Below are positions 1 to 8,334 of a stretch of DNA of 64,000 bases, piece by piece (positions within the stretch are counted from its first letter, which is position 1; each line of letters opens with the position of its first letter). Below the pieces are notes generated by a model. It had not been told where the DNA came from and did not search any database. It saw only the letters and a program-made list of their open reading frames with translations. Location of the stretch: NCBI RefSeq assembly GCF_024055665.1, contig NZ_JAMXMC010000003.1, forward strand, positions 346,814-410,813, read 5' to 3'. A program made the position numbers and the translations under genes. Origin of the DNA: Ideonella oryzae (GTDB lineage Bacteria; Pseudomonadota; Gammaproteobacteria; Burkholderiales; Burkholderiaceae_C).

Positions 1-197
1 CCCACCTCGACGAGATCGAGCGCCTGCTCAAGGCCGGCGGCGAGTTGGGCAAGCGCCTGGACTTCCTGATCCAGGAACTGCACCGGGAAGCCAACACCCT
101 GGGCTCCAAGTCGGCGGCCTTGGAGCTGACCGGCATTTCCGTGGACATGAAGGTCTTGATCGAGCAGATGCGCGAACAGGTCCAGAACATCGAATGA
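1..197 (+). CDS. yicC: YicC family protein, C-terminal end (5' truncated by window edge)
   Basis: Reading from base 3, this frame encodes the last 64 residues of a YicC-like protein, rich in Glu, Lys and Leu, ending NIE-stop at 195-197. The conserved C-terminal helix pattern (HLDEIERLL near the start, then [15 protein letters not shown] and an [15 protein letters not shown]-type tail) is typical of the YicC/YloC family, described as endoribonucleases or ribonuclease-associated stress proteins. The stop codon overlaps the gmk start in an ATGA, so the two genes are translationally coupled, and yicC next to gmk is a common arrangement in proteobacteria. The start and most of the protein lie left of the window. 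Confidence 0.85.
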   Translation, partial: HLDEIERLLKAGGELGKRLDFLIQELHREANTLGSKSAALELTGISVDMKVLIEQMREQVQNIE

Positions 198-829
198 GCA
201 CGCCCCCGATGGAAACCCCCGGCAATCTCTTCGTCGTGGCCGCCCCCAGCGGGGCCGGCAAGTCCAGCTTGGTCAAGGCCCTGCTGGAGCTCGACTCGCA
301 CCTGCAGGTCTCCGTCTCGCACACCACGCGGGCCCCGCGTGGGCAGGAGCAGCATGGCCGTGAATACTGGTTCGTCAGCCCAGATGAATTCCAGGCCATG
401 GTCCACCGCGGCGAGTTCTTCGAATGGGCCGAGGTGCATGGCAACCGCTACGGCACCTCTCGCGTGGGCATCGAGCAGCGGCTGATGGCCGGTGATGACG
501 TGGTGTTGGAGATCGACTACCAGGGCGCACTGCAGATCAAGCAGTTGTTCGCGCACGCGGTCCTGATTTTCATCCTGCCGCCGAGTTGGCAGGAGTTGGA
601 ACAGCGCCTGCGCCGACGGGGCGAAGACCATGCGGACGTGATTGCCCAGCGCATGGGCAATGCCCGCCACGAGGTGGCCCAGGCCCGCCATTTCGACTAC
701 GTTATAATCAACGGCTTGTTCGAGACAGCGCTTTTCGATCTGAAAACCGTCGTCCATTCGCAGCGTCTCAAGTATGTGACGCAGCGGCGCGCCAAATCCA
801 CCGTCTTCACCGCTTTGGATCTGGCCTGA
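194..829 (+). CDS. gmk: Guanylate kinase
   Basis: 211 residues, the normal length for guanylate kinase, which phosphorylates GMP to GDP with ATP in the cytoplasm. The P-loop (APSGAGKSS, about residues 16-24) is intact and is followed by the GMP-binding segment [20 protein letters not shown]. The ATG overlaps the yicC stop (ATGA). rpoZ follows after 46 bases and spoT lies further down, reproducing the gmk-rpoZ-spoT order of E. coli, which places GMP phosphorylation next to (p)ppGpp metabolism. Confidence 0.97.
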   Translation: MSTPPMETPGNLFVVAAPSGAGKSSLVKALLELDSHLQVSVSHTTRAPRGQEQHGREYWFVSPDEFQAMVHRGEFFEWAEVHGNRYGTSRVGIEQRLMAGDDVVLEIDYQGALQIKQLFAHAVLIFILPPSWQELEQRLRRRGEDHADVIAQRMGNARHEVAQARHFDYVIINGLFETALFDLKTVVHSQRLKYVTQRRAKSTVFTALDLA

Positions 830-875
830 TTGCCGCAATTTCTCTTGAAGAATTCACCCGTCAGGAATTCACGCC

Positions 876-1079
876 ATGGCCCGCATCACCGTTGAAGACT
901 GCCTGAAGAAGATCCCGAACCGCTTCCAGCTGGTGCTGGCCGCGACCTACCGGGCCCGCATGCTGAGCCAAGGCCATGCGCCGAAGATCGACTCGAAGAA
1001 CAAGCCGGGCGTCACCGCGCTGCGCGAAATCGCCTCGGGCGACGTCGGCGTGGAGATGCTGCGCAAGGTGCCGACCTGA
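876..1079 (+). CDS. rpoZ: DNA-directed RNA polymerase omega subunit
   Basis: 67 residues beginning [17 protein letters not shown], the hallmark start of RpoZ. The omega subunit helps assemble beta' into RNA polymerase and forms part of a ppGpp-binding site. The segment [15 protein letters not shown] matches the conserved core. It sits between gmk and spoT. A moderate Shine-Dalgarno sequence (AGGA, about 10 bases upstream) precedes the ATG. A strong hairpin follows the stop, so the transcript probably ends before spoT. Confidence 0.97.
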   Translation: MARITVEDCLKKIPNRFQLVLAATYRARMLSQGHAPKIDSKNKPGVTALREIASGDVGVEMLRKVPT

Positions 1080-1108
1080 TCGCAGGCATCGCACGGGGAA
1101 ACCCGGAG

Positions 1109-1140
1109 TCAACGGGCGCCTGAGGGCGCCCGTTTCCATT
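1109..1140 (+). terminator. Intrinsic terminator after rpoZ
   Basis: A perfect 10-bp stem (AACGGGCGCC at 1111-1120 pairing with 1125-1134) with a TGAG loop is followed by a weak T-rich run (TTTCCATTTC). It lies 30 bases downstream of the rpoZ stop. Confidence 0.75.
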
Positions 1141-1204
1141 TCAGGCGCCTCTTCCAAGTAGACCCAGACCGCCGTGGGTGCGGGTTATGGGCTAAATTCA
1201 GCCC

Positions 1205-3496
1205 ATGGGTATTCGTTCCTTCGCCGCCGATTTGCTGCCTGCTGCCTTGCAGGGACGGCCCCGCCAACTGCCGGCCATGGCCCCTGCCGTGGGCACCGCA
1301 CCGACCGAGGTCGCCTCTTTTGCGGAGCTGGCAGACAAGCTGGGCTACCTGGGCAAGGCCGATCTCAAGAAGGTGCGCGACGCCTACAAGTTCGCTGACG
1401 AAGCCCACCTGGGCCAGTTCCGCGCCAGCGGGCAACCCTACATCACCCACCCCATCGCGGTGGCCGGTCTGGTGGCCGACTGGAAGCTGGACGCCCAGGC
1501 CATCATGGCCGCGCTGATGCACGACGCCATGGAGGACTGCGGCGTCACCAAGGTCGAACTGATCGAGCGCTTCGGCGCCCCCACCGCCGAGTTGGTGGAC
1601 GGCCTCACCAAACTGGACAAGCTGCAGTTCTCGACCCGCGAGGAAAGCCAGGCCGAGTCCTTCCGCAAGATGCTGCTGGCGATGTCGCGCGATGTGCGCG
1701 TCATCCTGATCAAGCTCTGCGACCGCCTGCACAACATGCGCACGATGGAGGCGATGGCCCCGCACAAGCGGGCCCGCATCGCCCGCGAGACGCTGGACAT
1801 CTACGCCCCCATCGCGCACCGGCTGGGCCTGAACCAGACCTACCGCGAGCTGCAGGAGCTGTCCTTCTCCTTCATCCACCCCTGGCGCTTCGGCGCGCTG
1901 CAGAAAGCGGTGCTGCGCGCGCGCGGCTACCGGCGCGACATCGTCTCGCGTGTGCACGACGACGTGGTGGCCGCCTTCAACGAGGCGAAGATGAAGGTCG
2001 AGGTCAGCGGCCGCGAGAAGACGGTCTACTCCATCTACCGCAAGATGGAAGAGAAGCACGCCGGCTTCGCCCAGGTCAATGACATCTTCGGCTTTCGCAT
2101 CATCGTTCAGACGATGCCGGAGTGCTATCTGGCCCTGGGCGTGCTGCACCAGCTCTACAAGCCGGTGCCGGGCCGTTTCAAGGACTACATCGCCATCCCC
2201 AAGCCCAACGGCTACAAGTCGCTGCACACCACCCTGGTGAGCCCGCTGGGTACCTCGGTGGAGTTCCAGATCCGCACCGAGGAGATGCACGCGGTGGCGG
2301 AGGCAGGCATCGCCGCGCACTGGCTCTACAAGGTCGGCCAGGAAGCCAACCCCGGCGATGTGGCCCAGCGCCTGGGTGCGTTGTGGCTGAAGTCGCTGCT
2401 GGACATCCAGGACGAGACCCGCGACGCTGGCGAGTTCCTGGAGCACGTCAAGATCGACCTGGTCCCGGACGCGGTCTACGTCTTCACGCCCAAGAGCAAG
2501 ATCCTGGCCCTGCCCAAGGGAGCCACGCCGGTGGACTTCGCCTACGCCATCCACTCCGACGTGGGCGACCACTGCGTGGCCGCCAAGATCAACGGCGAAC
2601 CGGCCACGCTGCGGGCCACGCTGAACTCCGGCGACGTGGTGGAAGTGGTCACCGCCCCCGGCGCCCGGCCCAACCCAGCCTGGCTGAATTTCGTGCGGAC
2701 CGGCCGCGCCCGCTCCAAGATCCGGCACTACCTCAAGACCCTGGAAAACGAGGAAACCCAGGCCCTGGGGCAGAAGATGCTGGCCCAGGCTCTGCGTGCC
2801 GAGGGGCTGCCCCTGCCCCCACAGGAAGCGACGGAGGGGCGCCCGTCGATCTGGCCGGTGCTGCTGCGCTGGAGCGGCAACCGCACCCCGGCCGATCTGC
2901 TGACCGACGTGGGCACCGGCAAGAAGATTGCCACCATCGTGGCCAAGCGCATCGCCCAATTGCTGCGCGAACAGGGCCAAGTGCCCGATGCCGTGACGCT
3001 GAGTCTGGGCCGCTACAGCCACGATGACAACGCCCCGAGCCAGGGCCTGGTGGTCATCGATGGCTCCGAGGGCGGCTCCATCACGCTGGCGCCCTGCTGT
3101 CGCCCCATTCCGGGCGATGCCATCGTCGGTTACCTGGGCCGGGGCGAAGGGCTGGTGGTGCACACCGCCGACTGCTCGGTCGGCAAGCGCCTGTTCGAGC
3201 GCGACCGTGAGCGCTGGATGCAGGTCGAATGGTCGGAGGAGCCGATCCGCGCCTTCGAGACCGCCGTCAGCGTCGTCATGCGCAATGGCAAAGGGGCGCT
3301 GGCCCAGGTGGCTCAGGCCATCAGCAGCGCCGAGGCGGACATCACCCACATCGACATGGGCGACGAGGCCGTGGGCACCACGGCCGAAATGCGCATCCTG
3401 GTCAGCGTGCGCGACCGCCAGCACCTGGCCGATGTGCTGCGCACCCTCAAGCGCAGCGCGGCCGTGCTGAAGGTGCAGCGCGTCAAGCCCAGCTGA
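1205..3496 (+). CDS. spoT: Bifunctional (p)ppGpp synthetase/hydrolase, SpoT/Rsh type
   Basis: 763 residues with the full long-RSH layout. An N-terminal HD hydrolase domain carries the metal-binding HDAMED motif (about residue 107). The synthetase domain has GREKTVYSIYRKM and the RFKD motif typical of bifunctional enzymes rather than of RelA-type synthetases. A TGS domain starts near YVFTPKSKILALPKG, followed by a zinc-finger-like CCRPIPGD segment and a C-terminal ACT domain. It makes and degrades the stringent-response alarmone. The first ATG has no clear Shine-Dalgarno sequence and lies just after a TAAATT box inside a small inverted repeat (about 1187-1206), so the transcript may be nearly leaderless. 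A start at 1277 is also possible. Confidence 0.95.
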   Translation: MGIRSFAADLLPAALQGRPRQLPAMAPAVGTAPTEVASFAELADKLGYLGKADLKKVRDAYKFADEAHLGQFRASGQPYITHPIAVAGLVADWKLDAQAIMAALMHDAMEDCGVTKVELIERFGAPTAELVDGLTKLDKLQFSTREESQAESFRKMLLAMSRDVRVILIKLCDRLHNMRTMEAMAPHKRARIARETLDIYAPIAHRLGLNQTYRELQELSFSFIHPWRFGALQKAVLRARGYRRDIVSRVHDDVVAAFNEAKMKVEVSGREKTVYSIYRKMEEKHAGFAQVNDIFGFRIIVQTMPECYLALGVLHQLYKPVPGRFKDYIAIPKPNGYKSLHTTLVSPLGTSVEFQIRTEEMHAVAEAGIAAHWLYKVGQEANPGDVAQRLGALWLKSLLDIQDETRDAGEFLEHVKIDLVPDAVYVFTPKSKILALPKGATPVDFAYAIHSDVGDHCVAAKINGEPATLRATLNSGDVVEVVTAPGARPNPAWLNFVRTGRARSKIRHYLKTLENEETQALGQKMLAQALRAEGLPLPPQEATEGRPSIWPVLLRWSGNRTPADLLTDVGTGKKIATIVAKRIAQLLREQGQVPDAVTLSLGRYSHDDNAPSQGLVVIDGSEGGSITLAPCCRPIPGDAIVGYLGRGEGLVVHTADCSVGKRLFERDRERWMQVEWSEEPIRAFETAVSVVMRNGKGALAQVAQAISSAEADITHIDMGDEAVGTTAEMRILVSVRDRQHLADVLRTLKRSAAVLKVQRVKPS

Positions 3497-3526
3497 AAAG
3501 CCTGGCTTGCGCGACAGCGCGGCGCC

Positions 3527-4093
3527 TCAATCTGCCACGGGGGACGGGTAGCGCACCTCCAGCACCTCCAGCGTCTCCACGCCGCCGGGCGTGCTGAGCG
3601 TGACTTCATCGCCCTCGCGGGCCTTGAGCAGCGCCCGCGCAATCGGAGACACCCAGCTCACCTCCCCAGCCAGGTGATCCACCTCGTCCACGCCCTTGAT
3701 CGTGATGGTGCGCTCCTCGCCCTTGCCGGTGGCGTAAGTCACCGTGGCGCCGAAGAAGATCTGGTCATGGCCATGGTGGGCCGAGGGGTCGGCCACCTCG
3801 GCGATGTCCAGGCGTTTGGTCAGGAAGCGGATGCGGCGGTCGATCTCGCGCAACCGCTTTTTGCCGTAGAGATAGTCCCCGTTTTCTGAGCGGTCGCCGT
3901 TCAGGGCAGCCCAGTGCACCACCTCCACCACCTTGGGGCGCTCGACATCGATCAACGCCAGCAGTTCGGCCCGCAGGCGGGCGTAGCCAGCTGGGGTGAT
4001 GTAGTTCTTGGTGCCGGCAGGCAGCGGTGGCAGGCCCCCGCTGTCGTCGTCATCGTCGGCACCATCGCTTTCCTTGGTGAAGGCCTTGCTCAT
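3527..4093 (-). CDS. greB: Transcript cleavage factor GreB
   Basis: 188 residues. GreB enters the RNA polymerase secondary channel and stimulates cleavage of backtracked RNA. The N-terminal coiled coil carries the conserved NGDRSENGDYLYGKKRLREID segment (quoted in part as SENGDYLYGKKRLREID), with the acidic tip that coordinates Mg2+. The C-terminal globular domain has VSWVSPIARALLKAREGD. An unusual Asp-rich N-terminal stretch (DGADDDDDSGG) precedes the canonical start of the fold. The chosen ATG at 4093 begins MSKAFTKES; upstream in-frame sequence does not look like coding. It converges on spoT with 30 bases between the stop codons. Confidence 0.95.
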   Translation of the reverse strand: MSKAFTKESDGADDDDDSGGLPPLPAGTKNYITPAGYARLRAELLALIDVERPKVVEVVHWAALNGDRSENGDYLYGKKRLREIDRRIRFLTKRLDIAEVADPSAHHGHDQIFFGATVTYATGKGEERTITIKGVDEVDHLAGEVSWVSPIARALLKAREGDEVTLSTPGGVETLEVLEVRYPSPVAD

Positions 4094-4128
4094 CTCGGGT
4101 CGTGTCCGGCAAATCGTGTTCAGAAAGC

Positions 4129-5055
4129 TCAGGTCAGGACGTAGCGCTCGGGCTGGGGTGGCGCCGGCAGATCGGTCTCGCCCAGCGCCTCGCGCAGGCT
4201 GGTCTCGATGGTGACGCACAGCGCGTCCAGCGGCAGGTGGTTCAGCTGTGTCCCGAAGGGATCCTCGATCTCGTCGCCCAGCGCATCGAGACCGAAGAAG
4301 GTGTAGGCCACGAGGCCCACCACCAGCGGCGTCAGGCCGTGCAGCGTGTCCACCAGCCCGAAGGGCAGCAGAAAGCAGTAGATGTAGGCGGTGCGGTGCA
4401 GCAACAGCGTATAGGCAAACGGGATGGGCGTGCTGGCAATGCGCTCGCAACCGGCTGCGCAGGCGGTGAGTTCGGCCAGACGCGCCTCCATCGTTGTCAC
4501 CAGCTGAGGGTCCAGCCGTCCGGAGCGCAGCCAGTCGCCGAGCCCCTGCCCGGCCTGCTGCAGCAGCGCCGCCGGCACATTGCGTCGCTCCATCACGCGC
4601 GCAACCGTCTCCTCGCCGAGGCAGCGCACCAGATCCTCCCGGGCATCGGTCCCTCGCAACTGATGACGCAAGGCATGGGCCATGGCTGCCACCGCCATCA
4701 CCATCGGCCGGCGCCTCGGCCCATCAGGAGCGTCCCCGGAATGCAGGTAGCACATCACCCCGCGGGCCCAGCTGCGGCTGGCGTGCACCATCTCGCCCCA
4801 GAGCTTGCGCCCTTCCCAGTAGCGGTCGTAAGCCGCCGAGTTGCGAAAACCCAGGAAGATGGCCAAGGCCAAGCCAATCAGGGAGAACGGCGCCGTGGTG
4901 ACCTCGATCTTGTGGTCCAGGAACACACCGTGCAGCACCGTGACCACCACCGCGAACAGCACGTTCACCGCCAGCGCGGGCAGGATGCTGGGCAGCACCG
5001 AACCGCGCATCACGAAGAACAGCGCCAGCCCGTGGGGACGGTCGCGGACGATCAT
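4129..5055 (-). CDS. Bestrophin-family (UPF0187/YneE-like) membrane channel
   Basis: 308 residues with several hydrophobic helices and the family signatures FRNSAAYDRYWEGRKLWG (about residue 70), STPIPFAY and DEIEDPFG. Bacterial bestrophin homologues are pentameric inner-membrane ion channels; the physiological ion is uncertain for most of them. The ATG overlaps the stop of the upstream WYL regulator (ATGA at 5052-5055), so the two are co-translated and the regulator may control the channel. GreB lies 35 bases downstream on the same strand. Confidence 0.88.
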   Translation of the reverse strand: MIVRDRPHGLALFFVMRGSVLPSILPALAVNVLFAVVVTVLHGVFLDHKIEVTTAPFSLIGLALAIFLGFRNSAAYDRYWEGRKLWGEMVHASRSWARGVMCYLHSGDAPDGPRRRPMVMAVAAMAHALRHQLRGTDAREDLVRCLGEETVARVMERRNVPAALLQQAGQGLGDWLRSGRLDPQLVTTMEARLAELTACAAGCERIASTPIPFAYTLLLHRTAYIYCFLLPFGLVDTLHGLTPLVVGLVAYTFFGLDALGDEIEDPFGTQLNHLPLDALCVTIETSLREALGETDLPAPPQPERYVLT

Positions 5056-6044
5056 CGGCCGCCGCCCTCCGGGTACTGGGCGGCTGCCTCGCGCAGGCGC
5101 TGGGCCACCTGGCGGGCCAGCGCCACCGGCGACGCCACTCGCACCTGCGGGCCGTGGCGCAGGATGTCCATCGCCAGTTCGGTGGCGTCCGCGTAGGGCA
5201 GGCGCATCTCCAGGCTACCGTCGGTCAGCGTCTTGAGCGTCTGGCGGGGATGCCATTCCTCCAGGGCCACCCATTGGGCGGCTTCCGGTGAGAACACCAG
5301 CGTCGCCCACTGGATGGCCTTGCCGCTGAAGATGCCATAGCCGCCATCAAGCTCGGCCTCGACGTTCTTGAGCGCCACGTCCTTGGCCCGGCTCTCCAGG
5401 GCCTTGGCCGAACGCACGGCATCCAACGCAAAGCGGCGCAGCCCGTCACTCTGGTGGCACCAGGCATCGAGGTACCAGGTGTTCCGGTAATGGATGAGGC
5501 GCTGGGGCGAGACCTCGCGCTGCGACTCGGTCTGCTTGGCACGGGTGAAGTAGACGATGTCCAGGCGCTTGCGCTTGAGCAGCGCGCTGCCGACGGCCTC
5601 GAACCAGCGGCTGGGCACAGGGCGGCGGGCCGGGTTGACGATCTTGACCCGCTTCATCAGCTCACGGGATTCGGAGCTGGTCGTGCCCAGCATGCCGTTG
5701 AGCTTGTCCAGCAGCGGTTGCAGATGGCGCCCCAGCACGCCGCCGGCATCCAGTCCGTCGATCAGCTGGTGCATGGTCAGCAACGCATGGATCTCGGATT
5801 CGCTGAACCAGACACCGGGCAGTTGGTGAGCTGGCGCTGTACCGCTCGCCCCGCCTTCGAACTTGTACAGGTTGTCAAAGCGGTCATAGACGATGGGAGC
5901 ATCCATGCGGTCGCGCAGGTACTGCAGGTCGCGCTTGAGGGTGGCCCGGGAGACCTCCAGTTCGTCCATCAGGGTCTCGAAATTGACCCCGCCACGGCTC
6001 TTGATCAGCAGTTCGATGCGGTAGAAGCGTTCGGTGCGGTTCAT
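5052..6044 (-). CDS. WYL-domain transcriptional regulator with N-terminal HTH
   Basis: 330 residues from the ATG at 6044; a GTG two codons upstream (6050) is equally possible. Residues 1-60 form a DeoR-like winged helix (RFYRIELLIKSRGG, then FETLMDELEVSRATLKRDLQYLRD). The C-terminal half is a WYL domain (NTWYLDAWCHQSDGLRRFALDAV), a ligand-sensing fold found in regulators of DNA damage, defence and metabolism genes. It overlaps the bestrophin-like gene by four bases. The ligand and target genes cannot be read from the sequence; autoregulation plus control of the channel gene is an inference from the overlap. Confidence 0.88.
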   Translation of the reverse strand: MNRTERFYRIELLIKSRGGVNFETLMDELEVSRATLKRDLQYLRDRMDAPIVYDRFDNLYKFEGGASGTAPAHQLPGVWFSESEIHALLTMHQLIDGLDAGGVLGRHLQPLLDKLNGMLGTTSSESRELMKRVKIVNPARRPVPSRWFEAVGSALLKRKRLDIVYFTRAKQTESQREVSPQRLIHYRNTWYLDAWCHQSDGLRRFALDAVRSAKALESRAKDVALKNVEAELDGGYGIFSGKAIQWATLVFSPEAAQWVALEEWHPRQTLKTLTDGSLEMRLPYADATELAMDILRHGPQVRVASPVALARQVAQRLREAAAQYPEGGGR

Positions 6045-6238
6045 GTTCACAGCTCAGGGAATGAGCCTGCAGCTTAACGCATGGTCACAGAGGCGTGAAC
6101 ACCCCACGGCTGGACAAGTCGCCAGGCTCACGCCATGAGCTTTCCGACCGCCAAACTGCACCCCATGCTGAAGGAAAAGGTCCATCAGCTGCCCGGCGGG
6201 CCAGCCGCCGACTCGACGTAACCGAGGAGCGCTTCACC

Positions 6239-7354
6239 ATGGCACAGACCTCTTTCGCCTTCGACGATCTGTCCGCCCCCCTGCCCGCCAGCCCCTGTCG
6301 GGCACCGACAGGGCACTGGGTGGTCGATACCGACTTCCAGACCGGCTACGGCATTGGCTGGGACCATGCCCGCCACGGTCTGCTCCCGCCCCAGCGCCAT
6401 CTGCTGCCTGGCAACCCCCTGCGCCAAGGCTGGCAGGCTGGCCGCCGCGCCTTTGCCGGACGCACCCGGCCTGCCCATGCCGAAGTGCAGACCTGGTTGC
6501 AACTGCGCATCGAAGCCTGGGAGCAGGGGCTGGTCTTCGAAGACCTGCTGGTGACACCGCACTTCCTGAAGCAGCTCGGCGCGACCCATTGCCCGGTCAG
6601 CCGCGAACCACTGAACGGCCAGGCCCACGTCGTTCGGCTGAACCAGGCTGCCGGCTATGCAGCCGGGAATCTGGCCGGGGTCTGTGACCGGGTGGCCAAG
6701 GCGTTGCCGGGCATCACGGGCCCGTCCGCCTTGGCGGCCGCCCGGCAGGCAAGCACCTCTGAAGACGGTCTGTTCCGTCAGTTGAGCAGCGAGGAGTGGG
6801 CACGCCTGGCCGGGCTGGTCTGGCTGGCCACGCCGCTGCCGCACGAGGACGCTGCTCAACTGCCCCTGCGGGCCCTGCCACCCAACCGGGTCCGGGTGCT
6901 CAACCCCATCCAGGGGTTGCAAGTCTGGCTGACGCTGCAGATGGAGCTCGATGGATGGAGCCAGCGCCTGAATCGCCTGGCCGAGCGGCTCCCCGAAGCC
7001 AGCCGCCTGGCCTTCCGGGTCTTCGTGGGCGGCTTCTTGCCCAGAGTCTGGCAAAGCGGCCGTCCTGTCGACGCGGAAACGCTCAAGCAGCGCCTGGAAG
7101 ACGCCTGGGCTGACGCGCGGGTGCTGCGCCGCTGGCAGCATTTCGCGCTGCAACTGAGCGCCGCCCAGACCGAACGACTGCTCTGCAACGCCCTGTCGCT
7201 GGGTGTCAGTGGGCGGCGAATGCAGCAGCATGCCGCCGCGGGGGCCACCGATGGCTGGGCGCTGGAGTCGGGGGGACGGACCGAGCCGCGCGTCCGCGCG
7301 CGGGTTCAGTTCAGGCCGATGCTGCGCAGAAAGCCCTCGACCGCGTCGGTGTAG
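6239..7354 (+). CDS. Unrecognised protein, 371 residues
   Basis: I do not recognise a characterised family. The ATG at 6239 has a good Shine-Dalgarno sequence (GAGGAG, 9 bases away); the open frame continues upstream, but that stretch lacks a better start. The protein is soluble, rich in Arg, Leu and Gln, and has no signal peptide or membrane helix. A helical middle section (LTLQMELDGWSQRLNRLAERL) and the repeated use of Trp and Arg could suit nucleic-acid or protein binding, but nothing decides it. Its last 49 bases overlap convergently with the esterase gene of the synthase cluster, so this gene marks the cluster's edge. Confidence 0.6.
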   Translation: MAQTSFAFDDLSAPLPASPCRAPTGHWVVDTDFQTGYGIGWDHARHGLLPPQRHLLPGNPLRQGWQAGRRAFAGRTRPAHAEVQTWLQLRIEAWEQGLVFEDLLVTPHFLKQLGATHCPVSREPLNGQAHVVRLNQAAGYAAGNLAGVCDRVAKALPGITGPSALAAARQASTSEDGLFRQLSSEEWARLAGLVWLATPLPHEDAAQLPLRALPPNRVRVLNPIQGLQVWLTLQMELDGWSQRLNRLAERLPEASRLAFRVFVGGFLPRVWQSGRPVDAETLKQRLEDAWADARVLRRWQHFALQLSAAQTERLLCNALSLGVSGRRMQQHAAAGATDGWALESGGRTEPRVRARVQFRPMLRRKPSTASV

Positions 7355-8256
7355 GCGCTGGATTCACCCAGCTTCTTGTTCACGTCGGCGTGGGTGAGAT
7401 CCACCGGAAGCACGGTGGCCCGCCCGCCCAGCGAGTTCACCTTGTCGGCGAAACTGCGGGCCTGCGGACAGGAGTCTTCGCGCTTGGAGGAGCAGACCAG
7501 CATCATCGGTGCGGGTGCCTTGCGCAGCCGGCTATACGGCGAAACCTGCTGCCAGAAGCCCTGGTCCGAACCAAAGACCTTGTCGTAGAAGCTGTAGTGC
7601 TTCTCCCGCATGGTGCGCACCACGTCCATCGATGCGCTGTCCAGCGACACGGTGCCCAGCCAGGAACGTGCCCCCTGGTTCAACGCCAGTTCCGGCGCTG
7701 CGGCAATCAGGGACACCAGATGGGCCCCGGCCGAGTGGCCCATCAGCACAAAGCGGTTGGAGTCGCCCCCCCAGTCGGCGGCATGGGCCTGGGCGTAGGC
7801 CAGCGCCTTGGCCACGTCGTCCACTTCGCCCTGCACATCCGTCTTGGGCAACATGCGGTAGTTCGGGCAGACCACCACATAGCCCTTCGGGATCCAGCGG
7901 GTGATCTTGTTCATCACCACGTTGGCCGTGGACTTGTCGCCGATCATCCAGGCTCCGCCGTGCACCATGAAGATGACGGGCATCGGCGCGTTGCCGCTGC
8001 GGGCCGTGGGCATGTAGACGTCCAGGCGCTGAGCCGGGTCAGCGCCGTAGCTCACGTCCAGTTGGGCTTTCACGTAGGACGGCAGGGTCAGCGGCTCGGA
8101 CTTGCCCTCCCCGAACTCGCCGCTCTCCTGGGCCGACTCGATGCGGCGCGACAGCACACGATCGACGAGCGCATCGCGCAGGGGGCCACCAAAAACAGGG
8201 GTCACGAGAAGGCCCCCCAGAGCGGCCAATGCCCAACGCTTGCTTCGATCGTGCAT
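7306..8256 (-). CDS. Secreted alpha/beta-hydrolase (esterase, HSL/carboxylesterase-like)
   Basis: 316 residues. A short signal peptide (about residues 1-22, RSKRWALAALGGLLVTPVFG) suggests periplasmic location. The oxyanion-hole motif HGGAW (residues 99-103) and the nucleophile elbow GHSAG (Ser175) place it in the hormone-sensitive-lipase/carboxylesterase group. The chosen ATG at 8256 has a good Shine-Dalgarno sequence (AAAGGA, 6 bases). It is the last gene of the minus-strand synthase run, 78 bases after the beta-propeller gene. A periplasmic esterase downstream of lipid synthase and export genes could hydrolyse or transfer an acyl product; the substrate is unknown. Confidence 0.85.
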   Translation of the reverse strand: MHDRSKRWALAALGGLLVTPVFGGPLRDALVDRVLSRRIESAQESGEFGEGKSEPLTLPSYVKAQLDVSYGADPAQRLDVYMPTARSGNAPMPVIFMVHGGAWMIGDKSTANVVMNKITRWIPKGYVVVCPNYRMLPKTDVQGEVDDVAKALAYAQAHAADWGGDSNRFVLMGHSAGAHLVSLIAAAPELALNQGARSWLGTVSLDSASMDVVRTMREKHYSFYDKVFGSDQGFWQQVSPYSRLRKAPAPMMLVCSSKREDSCPQARSFADKVNSLGGRATVLPVDLTHADVNKKLGESSAYTDAVEGFLRSIGLN

Positions 8257-8334
8257 GAATGGTCCTTTGTGACGGCACAACACGTGCACCGTCCAACGCT
8301 GATGGGGCCCCTGGCGGTTGACACGCCGGGTTCC

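Noticed and set aside
1109-3424. A 771-codon open frame opposite spoT
   Set aside because: It is the mirror of a strongly coding, GC-rich gene; composition (His, Gly, Leu, Arg-rich without motifs) is typical of antisense shadow.
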